38,322 nucleotides of DNA from Burkholderiaceae bacterium. Lineage in GTDB: Bacteria > Pseudomonadota > Gammaproteobacteria > Burkholderiales > Burkholderiaceae_E. Below the pieces are notes generated by a model, which saw only the letters and a program-made list of their open reading frames with translations, was not told the origin of the DNA and searched no databases. The position numbers were made by a program, and so were the translations under genes. Location of the stretch: the NCBI GenBank assembly GCA_024711155.1, contig JANJTK010000117.1, positions 1-38,322 of the forward strand, read 5' to 3'. Shown here piece after piece: positions 9,422-17,403 of this stretch (positions are counted from its first letter, which is position 1; each line of letters begins with the position of its first letter).

Positions 9422-10207
9422 CTAGGGACGGCGGGTGATGCACAGGCCCTCCAGCGCGAGCCCAAAGGGCAGCAATTCGTTCATCTGGCGGCGCAGTTGC
9501 TCCGTCAGCAGGATGCGCGAGTACCGGCGATTCAACTCCGGCTGCCGCATCACTTGTCGCGCGAGTTCCCATGCGCGCGACAGCAGCCCGGCCCGCGGGA
9601 GCACTTCGGCGACCAACCCTGCCGCGAGCGCTTGGCGGGCATCGAGGACCTGGCCGGTCAACAGGAAATACCGCCCCCGGTTCAGCCCCATCGCCATCGG
9701 GAAGACGACGTGTACGCCGTCGCCGGGGACGAGCCCGCCGACGAAGTGGGCCGAGTCCTGGAACGTCGCCTCCTCGGCCGCCAGGACGATGTCGCACATC
9801 ACCGGTATTTCCGCGTGCCGAACCGCCGGACCGTTGACGGCGGCAATCATCGGAACGTCGATCGCCAGCAGGTTGCCGAGCAGGCGATTCGATTCCCATC
9901 CCAGTTCGCCCCACTCATCGGGGCTTTGATGGTGATAGCGGCGGTTCGAAGTGGACTCGGCAGGCGGCCCCGAGAACTCATCGCCCGTCCCGGTGACGAT
10001 CACGACCTGGTTCTGGCGGTCGCGTCCGACCATCAGGAAGGCCTCCTCGAGTTCCGCATGAGGCAATCGCCCCCATCGCAGCGGACCGCCATCGGTGTGA
10101 AGGGTCAGCTCGAGGATCCCGTCCTCACGCCGCATCCGGATGGACTGGTAGCGCCCGCAGTACTCGTCGAACTGCGGCCGCAGATGCCCTGGGGCCTGGG
10201 TGCTCAC
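9422..10207 (-). CDS. 6-oxocamphor hydrolase-like C-C (retro-Claisen) hydrolase, crotonase fold
   Basis: Predicted to cleave a cyclic beta-diketone hydrolytically to a keto acid. The 261-residue sequence follows Rhodococcus 6-oxocamphor hydrolase closely as I recall it: RYQSIRMRREDGI near the N-terminus, LHTDGG, VVIVTGTGDEF, PMIAAVNGPAVRHAEI, LVPGDGVHVVFPMAMGL, RGRYFLLTGQ, NRRYSRILLTEQ and LALEGL. The residues matching OCH His122 (in AVRHAEI), His145 and Asp154 (AHFVGGLVPGD, the same nine-residue spacing) and Glu244 (ALEG) are all present. These are the C-C hydrolase residues and not the two glutamates of enoyl-CoA hydratase. The start is GTG at 10207 with AGGGAG eight nt upstream. It sits between the ThDP enzyme (15 nt) and the dehydrogenase (46 nt). 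Confidence 0.85.
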   Translation of the reverse strand: MSTQAPGHLRPQFDEYCGRYQSIRMRREDGILELTLHTDGGPLRWGRLPHAELEEAFLMVGRDRQNQVVIVTGTGDEFSGPPAESTSNRRYHHQSPDEWGELGWESNRLLGNLLAIDVPMIAAVNGPAVRHAEIPVMCDIVLAAEEATFQDSAHFVGGLVPGDGVHVVFPMAMGLNRGRYFLLTGQVLDARQALAAGLVAEVLPRAGLLSRAWELARQVMRQPELNRRYSRILLTEQLRRQMNELLPFGLALEGLCITRRP

Positions 10208-10222
10208 GCCTGCTGCTCCCTG

Positions 10223-11932
10223 TCAGGACGACCGGGACGCGCGAATCGCCCCGAGACGCTCGAAGAAGGTGATCGGTGGATACGCTTCGGGGTCGGTCAC
10301 GACGTCCAGCACGGTCGTCTGCCCGGATGCCAGCGCCTCGCGGAGCGCCGGCAGGTAGTCTTCGGGGCGCTCGATTCTCACCCCGGCGCACCCGCACGCG
10401 CGGGCAATGGCTGCGTGATCGACCGGCTCGAAGTAGCTCCCGCGGCTGTGGCGGCCGAACTTCACGTCCTCTGCATCCTTCTGGTACCCGAGGCAACCAT
10501 TGTTCAGCACCGTGACGACCACGGGCGTCCGTCGTCGGTGTGCCGTCTCGAGTTCCGACCAGACGTGCGCGAATCCACCGTCGCCGACCAGGCACAGCAC
10601 GGGCGCGTCGGGCCTTGCCTTCCTGGCCCCGATCGCCATTGGAAGGCCCCAGCCGAGCCCCGCGAGTCCCCTGGGTGTCAGGAACCGCATCCCGGCCCTG
10701 AGTGCCTGGACGTAGCAGGCGACCCAAAGCGTCGAGTAGCTGGCATCGGCGACGACGATCGTGTCCGGTGTCAGGACCGCGCGCCAGTCGGCCATCAGCC
10801 GCTCCGGCCTCACCGGCGCCGAACTGGACGAAGCGAGCGCTGCGATTTCGCCGGCGTGCATCGCGCGCGCCTCGGCGATGCGCCGCTCGAGTGCCGGCTG
10901 CGCAGCCCGGCGTCCCGCCATGGCGCGCCCGACGGCGGCCAACGTGAGCTTCGCATCGCCGACGAGCCGAAGCGCCTCGTAGTTCCGGCCGACTTCCATT
11001 CCGTCGGTGTCGAGATGGATGTAGCGCGCCGACTCTGGATAGAGCTTCCAGGAGTCCGTTCCGTTCTGGTTGGTTCGCGTTCCGACCAGGAGAACCACAT
11101 CGGCTTCTTCGATCACGGACCGGAGGCGGTGTGACGGCGCGAGCGGCCCCATTGCGTAGCCGACCACGCCGAGGGCGAGGGGATGGCGCTCGTCGACCGC
11201 CCCCTTTCCCATCACCGTGGTTGCGACGGGCAGGTGCGCCACTGCCTGGAGGGCCACGAGTTCGTCGCATGCATCGGAGAGATGCACTCCCCCACCCGCG
11301 ATCACCACGGGCCTCTGCGCGGACGCCAGCCACTCGACGGCTTCCGCCACCCGCGCCGGATCGGCGACTGTCCGATCGAGCGGGAAGCGACCGAGCGCGG
11401 CACGGCGGGTGCCCGTTTGCGGAACTTTCTCCAGCAGCAGGTCGGCCGGCAGCAGAAGCGCCACCGGGCCCGGGCGCCCGCTGGCGGCGGCCGTAAACGC
11501 CATGTCGACGTAGTCCTCGACCCGCGACGGCTCGGTGACGCGTCGTACCCACTTCGTACACCCGTGGAACAGCGCAGCGTGGTCGTACTCCTGGAAGGCG
11601 TTGCGATCCGCCTCCGCGCGGTTCACGTCCTGCACGAGGGCAACGATCGGCACGGACGCCTTCAGGGCCTCGGCGAGCCCGGGAACCAGCAGTGTCGCGG
11701 CCGGGCCGTTCTGGGCCGAGACCACGCCCACCCGCCCCGACACACGGGCGAACGCATCCGCCATGACGGCACCGGCGTTCTCCGTGCGATAGACGAAGTG
11801 CTCGATGCCGAGATCCTCCGCGGCGAGCAGCAACGCCGACGGGAGGCACTGCGAGAACATCGTCCGGACACCGTGGCGCGCCAGCGCGGCGGCAATCACC
11901 TGCGCGACGGTCGGTCGGTTGTCGAGTTGCAT
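10223..11932 (-). CDS. Thiamine-diphosphate-dependent enzyme of the acetolactate synthase / cyclohexane-1,2-dione hydrolase type
   Basis: A 569-residue ThDP enzyme with the three usual domains. The N-terminal pyrimidine domain carries the cofactor-activating glutamate (Glu51 in YRTENAGAVMADAF). A central domain follows (PVVIAGGGVHLSDA; TTVMGKGAVDERHPL). The C-terminal pyrophosphate domain has GDGGFAHVWSELETA and NNGCLGYQ, the GDG-(about 26)-NN metal motif. The family covers synthases, decarboxylases and the ring-opening cyclohexane-1,2-dione hydrolase. It lies inside an operon with a molybdenum hydroxylase and a beta-diketone hydrolase and no branched-chain amino-acid genes, so C-C cleavage of a ring-derived diketone or 2-oxoacid is the likeliest role (inference). 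The ATG at 11932 starts just before QLDNRPTVAQVI, a natural domain start, 14 nt after the Fe-S gene. Confidence 0.85.
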   Translation of the reverse strand: MQLDNRPTVAQVIAAALARHGVRTMFSQCLPSALLLAAEDLGIEHFVYRTENAGAVMADAFARVSGRVGVVSAQNGPAATLLVPGLAEALKASVPIVALVQDVNRAEADRNAFQEYDHAALFHGCTKWVRRVTEPSRVEDYVDMAFTAAASGRPGPVALLLPADLLLEKVPQTGTRRAALGRFPLDRTVADPARVAEAVEWLASAQRPVVIAGGGVHLSDACDELVALQAVAHLPVATTVMGKGAVDERHPLALGVVGYAMGPLAPSHRLRSVIEEADVVLLVGTRTNQNGTDSWKLYPESARYIHLDTDGMEVGRNYEALRLVGDAKLTLAAVGRAMAGRRAAQPALERRIAEARAMHAGEIAALASSSSAPVRPERLMADWRAVLTPDTIVVADASYSTLWVACYVQALRAGMRFLTPRGLAGLGWGLPMAIGARKARPDAPVLCLVGDGGFAHVWSELETAHRRRTPVVVTVLNNGCLGYQKDAEDVKFGRHSRGSYFEPVDHAAIARACGCAGVRIERPEDYLPALREALASGQTTVLDVVTDPEAYPPITFFERLGAIRASRSS

Positions 11933-11946
11933 CGCTCGCCCTCTGT

Positions 11947-12831
11947 CTAACGAGATGGTTGGCCTTCCGGCGATCCACGCGCCGAAGCAGTGGTCGCGGC
12001 GGAACCCAGTTCGATGTTCCCGATCACTACCGAGACGCCTTCGAGAACCACGTCGACCAGGAGCGTTCCCCCGACCCGGACGCGGTAAGCCCCGCTGTCG
12101 CGCGCAAGGCCGTCGAACTTGAACTCGCCGAAGGCGTCGGTCCTCGCGTTGGCTGCGACCGACTCCCCGCGCAGCAACGCCACTTCGACGTCGACTGCAC
12201 ACTCGATCCGGTCGCCGTCGCGCTCGGCAACGACGCCCGCGACGAAGAGACTCGAATAGCGGTGGAGATTCCTGTAGAAGACCCGAGGCCGGGCACCGTC
12301 GCGGGACCCCAGGGTCTCGAGTCCGTCCCGCAGCCGGATCGCGTTCATCTCCTCGTCGGAGATCCGCAACGCCTTGATGGCACCGGTCGGGCACGCCTGC
12401 GCGCACCGGGGCTGCTCCCAGCCGCTGTCGAGAAGATGCGCGTCGAACGGCCACGCCTGGGGCAACTGCAGCTCGTCGTTCCACCAGACGGCGCCGTACG
12501 GGCAGGCGTCGACGAGGTCGCGTCGACCCCGGGCGAGTTGCGGATCGATCAGGACGATTCCGTCGACGCGCTTGACCACGGCGCCCCCGCCCGCGGCGAC
12601 GCAGGGGGCATCGTCGCAGTGCCCGCACATCGTCGGCAGGTAGGCCGCGTCGACGATCGGCGCGCACCCGCGCTCGACCGCGAGGATCCTGATCCACTCG
12701 TGGCCGTGAAGCGGCTGCGGCGCCGCGTAGCCCTCGAACGCGTTCCCGACGTACTCGTCCTTGCAGGCGATCACGCAATTCTGGCAGTTGTGGCACTCGG
12801 CGACGTCGATGACGAGGTTCCACTTCTTCAT
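11947..12831 (-). CDS. Iron-sulfur (beta) subunit of a transhydroxylase-type molybdenum enzyme
   Basis: Electron-transfer partner of the large subunit encoded just upstream. Cysteines cluster as Cys13-x2-Cys16-x2-Cys19-x3-Cys23, Cys69-x2-Cys72-x4-Cys77, Cys110, and Cys143-x3-Cys147, fitting several [4Fe-4S] clusters; the fourth cysteine usual after the second cluster motif is not at its normal place. From about residue 195 a beta-rich domain follows (GEFKFDGLARDSGAYRVRV), like the transthyretin-like C-terminal domain of the Pelobacter pyrogallol transhydroxylase beta subunit. The 294 residues are close to that subunit's length. There is no signal peptide. The ATG at 12831 overlaps the large-subunit stop by ATGA, so the pair is translationally coupled. 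Confidence 0.88.
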   Translation of the reverse strand: MKKWNLVIDVAECHNCQNCVIACKDEYVGNAFEGYAAPQPLHGHEWIRILAVERGCAPIVDAAYLPTMCGHCDDAPCVAAGGGAVVKRVDGIVLIDPQLARGRRDLVDACPYGAVWWNDELQLPQAWPFDAHLLDSGWEQPRCAQACPTGAIKALRISDEEMNAIRLRDGLETLGSRDGARPRVFYRNLHRYSSLFVAGVVAERDGDRIECAVDVEVALLRGESVAANARTDAFGEFKFDGLARDSGAYRVRVGGTLLVDVVLEGVSVVIGNIELGSAATTASARGSPEGQPSR

Positions 12832-15800
12832 GCCGCCCTCTCGCTCCCTTCCCAACGCGCCACCTCGATCAGACACGAATTCGGCGCCGATGCAGAGGTC
12901 CGGGCGCTGATGTGCCGCTTCGGTGTCAACACGTTGACGCATCCGCCACGATCCGGCGACGCACCCGGTTCGCCGATCGGGTCGTAGTTGGCGGACGATT
13001 CGTAGGAGTGAACGACGCCGCGCACGACTCGCTCCGTCAGTCGCGCGACGCAGATCACCGCCCCGCGGTCGTTGAAGAGGCGGATCAGGTCGCCCTCGTC
13101 GATTCCGCGGGCCGAAGCATCCGCCGGGTGCAACCGGGCGACCCAGTAGTAGTGCCCGTCGACGAGCACGCGGTGGTCGCGGATGTCGTTGACGACGCTG
13201 TCCTTGCCGTCGCCGAGCGTGTGGAAGCTGAAGCGCGGATGAGGCGATATCAGCTGCAGCGGATAGCGCTTCAGGAGCTCGGTCGTACGTCGGCCTTCCC
13301 ACGACGGGATGTACTCGTTGACGGGGGGCCGCTCCGGATCCTGCCCGAAGCGCTTCAGGCTCGACGCCTCGAACTCGAACTTTCCGGACTGGGTCTGCAG
13401 GCCCTCCAGGTACGTCTCGCCGTATTCGGAAGGGAGCGGACCGGGCTCCGGGACGTCCTTCTTGCGCCCCTCGGCAAACCACCGCCAGCTGACCGGAGTA
13501 CGGTTCTCGGGCTTCAACTCGGACGGAACGACGAAGTACCCCTTGCTCAGGAACGTCTTCCACGAAACGTGCTTCGGGAGGTCGGAGCTGAGGAACTGCT
13601 CCCGGCACCACTGCAGTTCGGTCTTGGCCTCGCTGTAATAGGCTGCGAATCCGAGGCGCTCGGCGAGGTCGCGAAAGATCCGGAAATCGGACCGCGACTC
13701 GCCCAGCGGCTCGATGCACTTGTGCTGGAGCACGATGACGCGGTGGTTCAACTGGTTGAAGTTGTGGTGCCCGTAGCCGCCTGACGACGCCCACTCGCCG
13801 ATGTCCCAGCGCTCGAAGTTGGTACACGCGGGAAGGATGACGTCCGCGAACTTCGCCTCGCCTTCGAACCAGATCGACTGGTTGACGATGAATTCGAGCT
13901 CTTCCGACTGGAGCGCTCGCGCAAGTCGATTGGACTCCATCGTCGTGCCGAAGTGCGAGCCGCCGTACTTGTACATCATGCGTACCCGGGAATGCCCGGC
14001 AGCCGGATAGGCGAAACGTGCGAACTGCCCTTCCAGCGACCGCGTGTCGCTCGGGTACCCCTCGGTCTGTCCGTCGAGAATCGCCTCCGGAATCCGCAGC
14101 CGGGGAATCTTCTGCGTCACCGTGTTCATGCTGATCAGGTGCGGCAGCCGCTGGTAGTTCTGCACGGCGTCGGCGGTGAATTCGACGTCACCCGAGATCC
14201 CCCCGTCTGCGTAGCCCGGAAAGTAGAACTCCATGTCCAGCGGCGTTCCGGTGCCCAGGTTCCCGAAGTTGATTCCCGGCTTGCCGAGGCCCTGCATCGC
14301 CATCAGGCACACCATCGCGCGGGCCCACTGCGCGCCGGTTGCGGAGCGGTTCGCCCCGCCGAAGGTCACGCCCTTGCCGCCGCACCCGAGGTAGGTCTTC
14401 TTCCGCCCCCAACTGCGCGCCAACGCGCGGGCCACGTGCGCCGGGACACCGGTCTCGGGGGCCTGCCATTCGGGCGACTTCGGCGTTCCGTCGTGCGTTC
14501 CGAGCAGGTAGTCGCGGTAGGCGTCGAAGCCGGTGGTTCGCTTCTCGACGTAGTCCGCGTCGAAGAGCCCCTCGACGATCCAGGTGTACGCGATGGCGTG
14601 CGCCAGCGCCGCGTCGGTGCCGGGAACGATCGGAATCCACTTGCCTCCCAGCCAGTTCGCGGTGGCATTCAGGTGCGGATCGATGTGGATCATCTCGATC
14701 CCGAGTTCCTTCGCCCACCGGCGGCGCACGGTTCCCTCGAATGCCGCATAAGAGCCGCAGGTCGACTCCGGGTCCGACGACCAGAAGACGATCAACTCCG
14801 CGTCGCGCAGGCAGTCCTCGATCTGGCCGTAGGGTTCGGCGCTGCCCATCCGCATCGAATTGCCGAAGTGGTGCGCCGCACCCCAGAACCAACCCTCCCA
14901 GCTGTCCGGATTGAGCACCATCTTCGTGTGCCCGATCGCGTTCATGAAGCGGATGCTGGCGCTCAGGTAATAGCCGATGTTTCCCCAGGTGTGATGAGAA
15001 CTGTGGCTGCACAGGATCGCGCCGTGCCCGTGCTGACGGCGAACCCGCTTGATTTCCCCTGCGACGATGTCGAGCGCCTCGTCCCACGAGATCCGGACGT
15101 AGCCCGACTTCCCCCGGTTCTGCGGATTGCGCTCGCCCGCGGGGTCGAAGTCGACGCGCTTCATCGGGTGGAGCAGGCGCGAACTCGAATAGACGAGCGA
15201 CTTGGATGCCAGCCCGTGAGGACTCAGCGTCGAACGTCTCGGTGGCGAGAACTCCCGGCCACGGGCGGTGATCGACCACGTCGGCGCGTCCCGGTCGTCG
15301 AAGTCGACCGGCGTGATGCGAACGATGCGGCCGTTGTCGACGTGCACGAAGACGGGGCCGCCGTTCGTCATGTTCGTGCAGCGCAATCCGCCCCCTGGCA
15401 TCGGGGTGCCGTGCCGCCAGTGAAAGGTCAGGATCGCGCTGAGGATGTCCGTGAACTGCACGACCAGGCGGTCTTCTCCCTTCACCTCGAAAGCGAAGTT
15501 CTTGGCCGCGTTCACGACCTCCATCGGTCGCAGGAAGGGCGCGAGCACGGCGTGTACGGAGTGAAACATCCCGGCGCCGAGTTCGATGAGCACGCGAGTG
15601 CCGATGGCTGGCGACTTGAACCGGATCAGCACGTCCGGATTGGCCAGCAGGCCGGCAGCCGTCGTCACACGCCCTTTTTCGAAGCGGAACCACCGCCCCG
15701 CCGATCCGTCCTTGAGCGAAATCTGCGCGCAGAAGTCGTGCGCTGCGGCCAGATCGCGAACCGGCGGTCGCCTCGAGTAGGAGCGCAACGCTTTCGCGAG

Positions 15801-15833
15801 AAGCCAGAGCACTATGAAGAAACGCACTGCCAT
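12828..15833 (-). CDS. Molybdopterin enzyme large subunit, pyrogallol-phloroglucinol transhydroxylase/resorcinol hydroxylase family, with N-terminal SCP2-like extension
   Basis: From about residue 150 to the end the protein follows Pelobacter acidigallici transhydroxylase large subunit (from memory): TNMTNGGPVFVHVDNG, GERNPQNRGKSGY, ISWDEALDIV, SHHTWGNIGY, NPDSWEGW, FPGYADGGISGD, CTNFERWDI, SPHPRFSFHTLGDGKDS and DRGGCVNVLTP. Ser311 matches the molybdenum-ligand serine (Ser175), Asp310 matches Asp174, and His280 matches His144 with identical spacing; Tyr541 likely matches Tyr404. So an active hydroxylase or transhydroxylase is expected. The first 148 residues are extra: a short hydrophobic segment (FFIVLWLLAKAL, 5-16) and a stretch about 28-135 resembling an SCP2 sterol-binding domain (PDVLIRFKS; FEVKGEDRLVVQF). 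It has no Tat motif. A GTG at codon 3 has better spacing from AAGGGGG than the ATG at 15833. First gene of a seven-gene operon. Confidence 0.9.
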   Translation of the reverse strand: MAVRFFIVLWLLAKALRSYSRRPPVRDLAAAHDFCAQISLKDGSAGRWFRFEKGRVTTAAGLLANPDVLIRFKSPAIGTRVLIELGAGMFHSVHAVLAPFLRPMEVVNAAKNFAFEVKGEDRLVVQFTDILSAILTFHWRHGTPMPGGGLRCTNMTNGGPVFVHVDNGRIVRITPVDFDDRDAPTWSITARGREFSPPRRSTLSPHGLASKSLVYSSSRLLHPMKRVDFDPAGERNPQNRGKSGYVRISWDEALDIVAGEIKRVRRQHGHGAILCSHSSHHTWGNIGYYLSASIRFMNAIGHTKMVLNPDSWEGWFWGAAHHFGNSMRMGSAEPYGQIEDCLRDAELIVFWSSDPESTCGSYAAFEGTVRRRWAKELGIEMIHIDPHLNATANWLGGKWIPIVPGTDAALAHAIAYTWIVEGLFDADYVEKRTTGFDAYRDYLLGTHDGTPKSPEWQAPETGVPAHVARALARSWGRKKTYLGCGGKGVTFGGANRSATGAQWARAMVCLMAMQGLGKPGINFGNLGTGTPLDMEFYFPGYADGGISGDVEFTADAVQNYQRLPHLISMNTVTQKIPRLRIPEAILDGQTEGYPSDTRSLEGQFARFAYPAAGHSRVRMMYKYGGSHFGTTMESNRLARALQSEELEFIVNQSIWFEGEAKFADVILPACTNFERWDIGEWASSGGYGHHNFNQLNHRVIVLQHKCIEPLGESRSDFRIFRDLAERLGFAAYYSEAKTELQWCREQFLSSDLPKHVSWKTFLSKGYFVVPSELKPENRTPVSWRWFAEGRKKDVPEPGPLPSEYGETYLEGLQTQSGKFEFEASSLKRFGQDPERPPVNEYIPSWEGRRTTELLKRYPLQLISPHPRFSFHTLGDGKDSVVNDIRDHRVLVDGHYYWVARLHPADASARGIDEGDLIRLFNDRGAVICVARLTERVVRGVVHSYESSANYDPIGEPGASPDRGGCVNVLTPKRHISARTSASAPNSCLIEVARWEGSERAA

Positions 15834-15889
15834 CCCCCTTGGCGATTCGCCGGAAGGCCGATCGAAGGCCGAGCGATCATGGATCTCAA

Positions 15890-15908
15890 AATCTCAGCTT
15901 GTGAGATT
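15890..15908. promoter_or_regulatory. Inverted-repeat operator over the -10 box of the molybdenum operon
   Basis: AATCTCA-GCTTG-TGAGATT is a perfect 7-bp inverted repeat with a 5-nt centre. It overlaps three bases of the -10 hexamer (15906-15911) and covers the expected transcription start on the minus strand, a position typical for a repressor site. The regulator is not encoded next to it. Confidence 0.6.
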
Positions 15909-15935
15909 CTAATGCTCCGCGTCGAATGACGTCAA
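15906..15935 (-). promoter_or_regulatory. Strong candidate sigma70 promoter of the molybdenum-enzyme operon
   Basis: On the minus strand TTGACG (15930-15935) and TAGAAT (15906-15911) are separated by 18 nt; each hexamer matches 5/6. Transcription would start near 15899, giving a leader of about 65 nt before the ATG at 15833. This AT-rich patch stands out in the GC-rich surroundings. Confidence 0.65.
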
Positions 15936-16021
15936 TGGGCATCCCTGCACATCGCCCCGAGTTCCCGCGTGACTGCGCGCGGCCACAGGCGACGGCTGCG
16001 ATTCGCATCGAGGTCATCCGA

Positions 16022-16046
16022 TTGTCTGGACAAGTGCCCGGGGCAC
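16022..16046. promoter_or_regulatory. Two adjacent short palindromes upstream of the URO-D gene
   Basis: TTGTC-TG-GACAA (16022-16033) is followed directly by GTGCCC-G-GGGCAC (16034-16046), about 40 nt before the GTG start at 16084. They may be an operator or a leader hairpin. No convincing -35/-10 pair was seen for the plus-strand gene. Confidence 0.35.
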
Positions 16047-16083
16047 CGGACAGAATGCCGGCTGGAAACCCACGAGGAACCGC

Positions 16084-17346
16084 GTGAACGCACCCGATCC
16101 CGAGCAGGCGAAGATCCTGTACGAGCAGCGCCAGCGGCGCATCTCCGACGCCGTCGCGCTGGCGCCCACCGACCGGGTGCCGACGATCCTGTTCGGCATG
16201 TTCTGGCACGCGCGGCAGGCCGGGATGACGGTGCGCGAGGCGATGTCGGACTACGACCGGCTCGGTACGGCGCTGCGCGACGCGGTGCTCGACCTGCAGC
16301 CCGACGCGTTCGCGCCGGTGCACCAGCTTGCGGCGATCGGCCCGACGATGGCGCTGATGGGCTACCGGCAGCTGAAGTGGCCCGGCCACGGAACCGCCGA
16401 CGACACGTCGTACCAGTACATCGACCGCGAATACATGAGCGCCGACGAGTACGACGAGTACATCGAGGATCCGTCGTACTTCAACATGACGAAGCTGCTG
16501 CCGCGGGTGGCCGATGCGTTCGCACCGCTGGCCGCGCTGCCGCAGTACGGCGGCACGATGCACCTGCGGCTGGTTCACTCGACGCGCTCGTTCCGGGATC
16601 CCGCGCTCGCGCGCGGCATCGAGCGCCTGGCACAGGCCGGCGAGGAGATGGAGCGTGCGTTCGCCGCCTCGGCGCGCGTGCACCAGGAGCTGGCCGGGCT
16701 CGGTTTCCCGCTCGGCCAGGGGCCGAGCTCGCACGCGCCGTACGACTACTTCGCCGACTACATGCGCGGCTCGAAGGGCGCGATGCTCGACATGTTCCGC
16801 CGCAAGGACAAGCTGCTCGCCGCGATGGAGCGCGCGGTGCCGCTGATCACCCGCGCGACGATCGCGGCCGGCAAGGCGCACCCGTGCAAGCTGATCTTCT
16901 TCCCGATGCACTGGGGGCTCGACGGCTTCATGTCCCCGGCCCAGTTCAAGACCTTCTTCTGGCCGCAGCTGCGCCGGGTGCTGATCAGCGTCATCGACGC
17001 CGGGCTGGTGCCGCTCGTGCTGTGGGAAGGCGACGTGACCTCGCGGCTGGAGACCATCGCCGACATCCCGCGCGGCAAGGCAATCTACTGGTTCGAGCGC
17101 ACCGACCTGGCGCGCGCGAAGGAGGTGCTGGGCGACGTCGTGTGCCTGCGCGGCAACGTGCCGGCGTCGATGCTGGCCACGGGGTCACCGCAGGAGGTCA
17201 CCGATTTCTGCCGTCACCTGTTCCGCACCGCCGGCAAGGGCGGCGGCTTCATCCTCGACGGCGCAGTGGGCGTCCCGGACGAGGCGCGCCCGGAGAACGT
17301 GCGCGCGATGTTCCGCTCGGTGCACGAGTTCGGGCGCTACGACTGA
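16084..17346 (+). CDS. Uroporphyrinogen-decarboxylase-family corrinoid methyltransferase
   Basis: A 420-residue member of the URO-D superfamily, which besides true HemE includes methyltransferase I enzymes that move a methyl group from a substrate to a corrinoid protein (MtvB/MtaA-like). It begins with RISDAVALAPTDRVPTI, typical of the methyltransferase branch, and ends with GDVVCLRGNVPASMLATGSPQEV (read as two pieces around residues 350-372) and GGGFILDGAVGVP. True HemE is shorter and has a different N-terminus. At the barrel strand where MtaA/MtbA carry an HxC zinc motif this protein has LWEGD (Glu315), so any metal site differs. The start is GTG at 16084, with GAGGAA upstream. It is divergent from the molybdenum operon; functionally it fits the corrinoid operon at 1-6226, 10 kb away. 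The methyl donor is unknown. Confidence 0.78.
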   Translation: MNAPDPEQAKILYEQRQRRISDAVALAPTDRVPTILFGMFWHARQAGMTVREAMSDYDRLGTALRDAVLDLQPDAFAPVHQLAAIGPTMALMGYRQLKWPGHGTADDTSYQYIDREYMSADEYDEYIEDPSYFNMTKLLPRVADAFAPLAALPQYGGTMHLRLVHSTRSFRDPALARGIERLAQAGEEMERAFAASARVHQELAGLGFPLGQGPSSHAPYDYFADYMRGSKGAMLDMFRRKDKLLAAMERAVPLITRATIAAGKAHPCKLIFFPMHWGLDGFMSPAQFKTFFWPQLRRVLISVIDAGLVPLVLWEGDVTSRLETIADIPRGKAIYWFERTDLARAKEVLGDVVCLRGNVPASMLATGSPQEVTDFCRHLFRTAGKGGGFILDGAVGVPDEARPENVRAMFRSVHEFGRYD

Positions 17347-17403
17347 CGCGCGCCGGCGCCGCGCGCCCGCGCTGCCGGCGCGACCCCGCACCGGCGGCGC
17401 GGT

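Noticed and set aside
10223-11932. Acetolactate synthase (ilvB)
   Set aside because: No ilvN or ilvC is adjacent and the region before Glu51 differs from acetolactate synthases; only the superfamily is supported.
12828-15833. Formate dehydrogenase or nitrate reductase large subunit
   Set aside because: There is no N-terminal [4Fe-4S] cysteine motif and no Cys/Sec ligand; the serine ligand and surrounding sequence match transhydroxylase.
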